64,000 nucleotides of DNA from Meiothermus sp. Lineage in GTDB: Bacteria; Deinococcota; Deinococci; Deinococcales; Thermaceae. The stretch is taken from contig NZ_BPIM01000001.1 in the NCBI RefSeq assembly GCF_026004115.1, forward strand, positions 744,001 through 808,000, written 5' to 3'. Below, piece after piece: positions 63,667 to 64,000 of the stretch. Below the pieces are notes generated by a model. That model saw only the letters and a list, made by a program, of their open reading frames with translations. It was not told the origin of the DNA and searched no databases. Numbering within the stretch: the first letter of the stretch is position 1; every line of letters begins with the position of its first letter. Made by a program: the position numbers and the translations under genes.

Positions 63667-64000
63667 AGCAGCGCTCTGGGATCGGGGGTCGGGGGTCAGG
63701 AAAGGGAGGGGTCGAAGCCGCTAGACGATTCCCAATAAACCTGCTTCTTATCCGCAAACATATCCAGCAAAGCCTCTGGATGCTGGTGCTCATGGGGGCT
63801 TTTGGCTTTCCGCCCTGGGCTCTGAGCCAGCCCAACCTGAACGAGCTGCAGCAGCAAGCCGAGCAGAACCGCCGGTTACAACAACTCCAGCAACAGCGCA
63901 TCGCCCAGCTCAACCGCGACCTGGCCAACCTTGATGCCGCGACCCGGCAGCAACTGGCCGAGCTGCGCCGCCTCGAGGCCGAGATTACCCGCCTCGAGCG
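63663..64000 (+). CDS. EnvC-like murein hydrolase activator, N-terminal part (cut by window end)
   Basis: This starts in the ftsX stop overlap (ATGA). The first ~35 codons are Gly/Arg-rich and not signal-like, so the real start may be an internal Met around 63780 (MLVLMGAFGFPPWALSQ). A long coiled coil follows (LNELQQQAEQNRRLQQLQQQ, then RDLANLDAATRQQLAELRRL). Coiled-coil proteins next to ftsX usually carry a C-terminal M23 or EnvC domain, which would lie beyond the edge. Confidence 0.6.
   Translation, partial: MKQRSGIGGRGSGKGGVEAARRFPINLLLIRKHIQQSLWMLVLMGAFGFPPWALSQPNLNELQQQAEQNRRLQQLQQQRIAQLNRDLANLDAATRQQLAELRRLEAEITRLE

Overview
The window is high-GC bacterial DNA with very frequent CTCGAG words. 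Its housekeeping genes, surface-polysaccharide genes and BTAD-type regulators look like the Deinococcus-Thermus group, probably a Meiothermus-like member of the Thermaceae. That assignment comes from sequence style and gene content; no database search was made.

Positions 1 to about 27,450 hold an accessory island. It opens after the end of an apolipoprotein N-acyltransferase gene and closes at an intact comM (25960-27450, minus). Between them are four extra copies of the 3' end of comM, all on the minus strand and all ending at the comM stop codon: 626-730, about 5881-5920, 9987-10137 and 18623-19080. They separate modules that nearly all look like peptide natural-product (RiPP or bacteriocin) systems. 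Module 1 (0.8-9.6 kb) has a 110-residue precursor with a nitrile-hydratase-like leader, a SagB-like dehydrogenase, an ABC pair, a BTAD regulator, a broken ABC ATPase, a full ABC exporter with a FecR-like partner, and a VapBC-type toxin-antitoxin pair. Module 2 (10.2-15.1 kb) has an ABC exporter, an ABC pair, a frameshifted CPBP protease and very short tandem peptide genes sharing a GCCG motif. Module 3 (15.2-18.6 kb) is a compact operon: a Tat-lipoprotein-like precursor with a strict Asn-Xaa repeat, a radical SAM enzyme, a SdpI-type immunity protein and a LuxR-type regulator. Module 4 (19-25.7 kb) is debris (IS5-like transposase, FAD oxidoreductase, class III lanthipeptide synthetase fragment) followed by a divergent regulator and an operon of an 81-residue precursor candidate, an M29-like protein, an ABC pair and a GNAT-VOC fusion.

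Two repeat families tie the region together. A 93-bp array of 20-22-bp-spaced GGTTACC-type direct repeats lies upstream of two peptide operons (9107-9199 and 15009-15101). A 128-132-bp double-hairpin element resembling a MITE occurs three times (20631, 25787, 29094), with compensatory changes in one stem.

From about 27.5 kb the window is mostly ordinary chromosome: glucokinase, glutaredoxin, a second BTAD regulator with a P-loop, purA, a LolC/E-like permease, a 3D-domain protein, the fakA-like/asp23 pair, ald with a divergent Lrp regulator, truB, enoyl-CoA hydratase, an rluB-like gene overlapping hpt, and a YhhQ-type transporter. A surface-polysaccharide locus (46-54.6 kb) carries a GH10 lipoprotein, O-antigen ligase/polymerase, two GT4 glycosyltransferases, a Wzx-like flippase and a Wzc-like copolymerase. 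Two lipoproteins follow, then the glycolate oxidase operon glcDEF with a glycerate 2-kinase, and finally ftsX and the start of an EnvC-like gene cut by the window edge.

No rRNA, tRNA or CRISPR array was recognised by eye.
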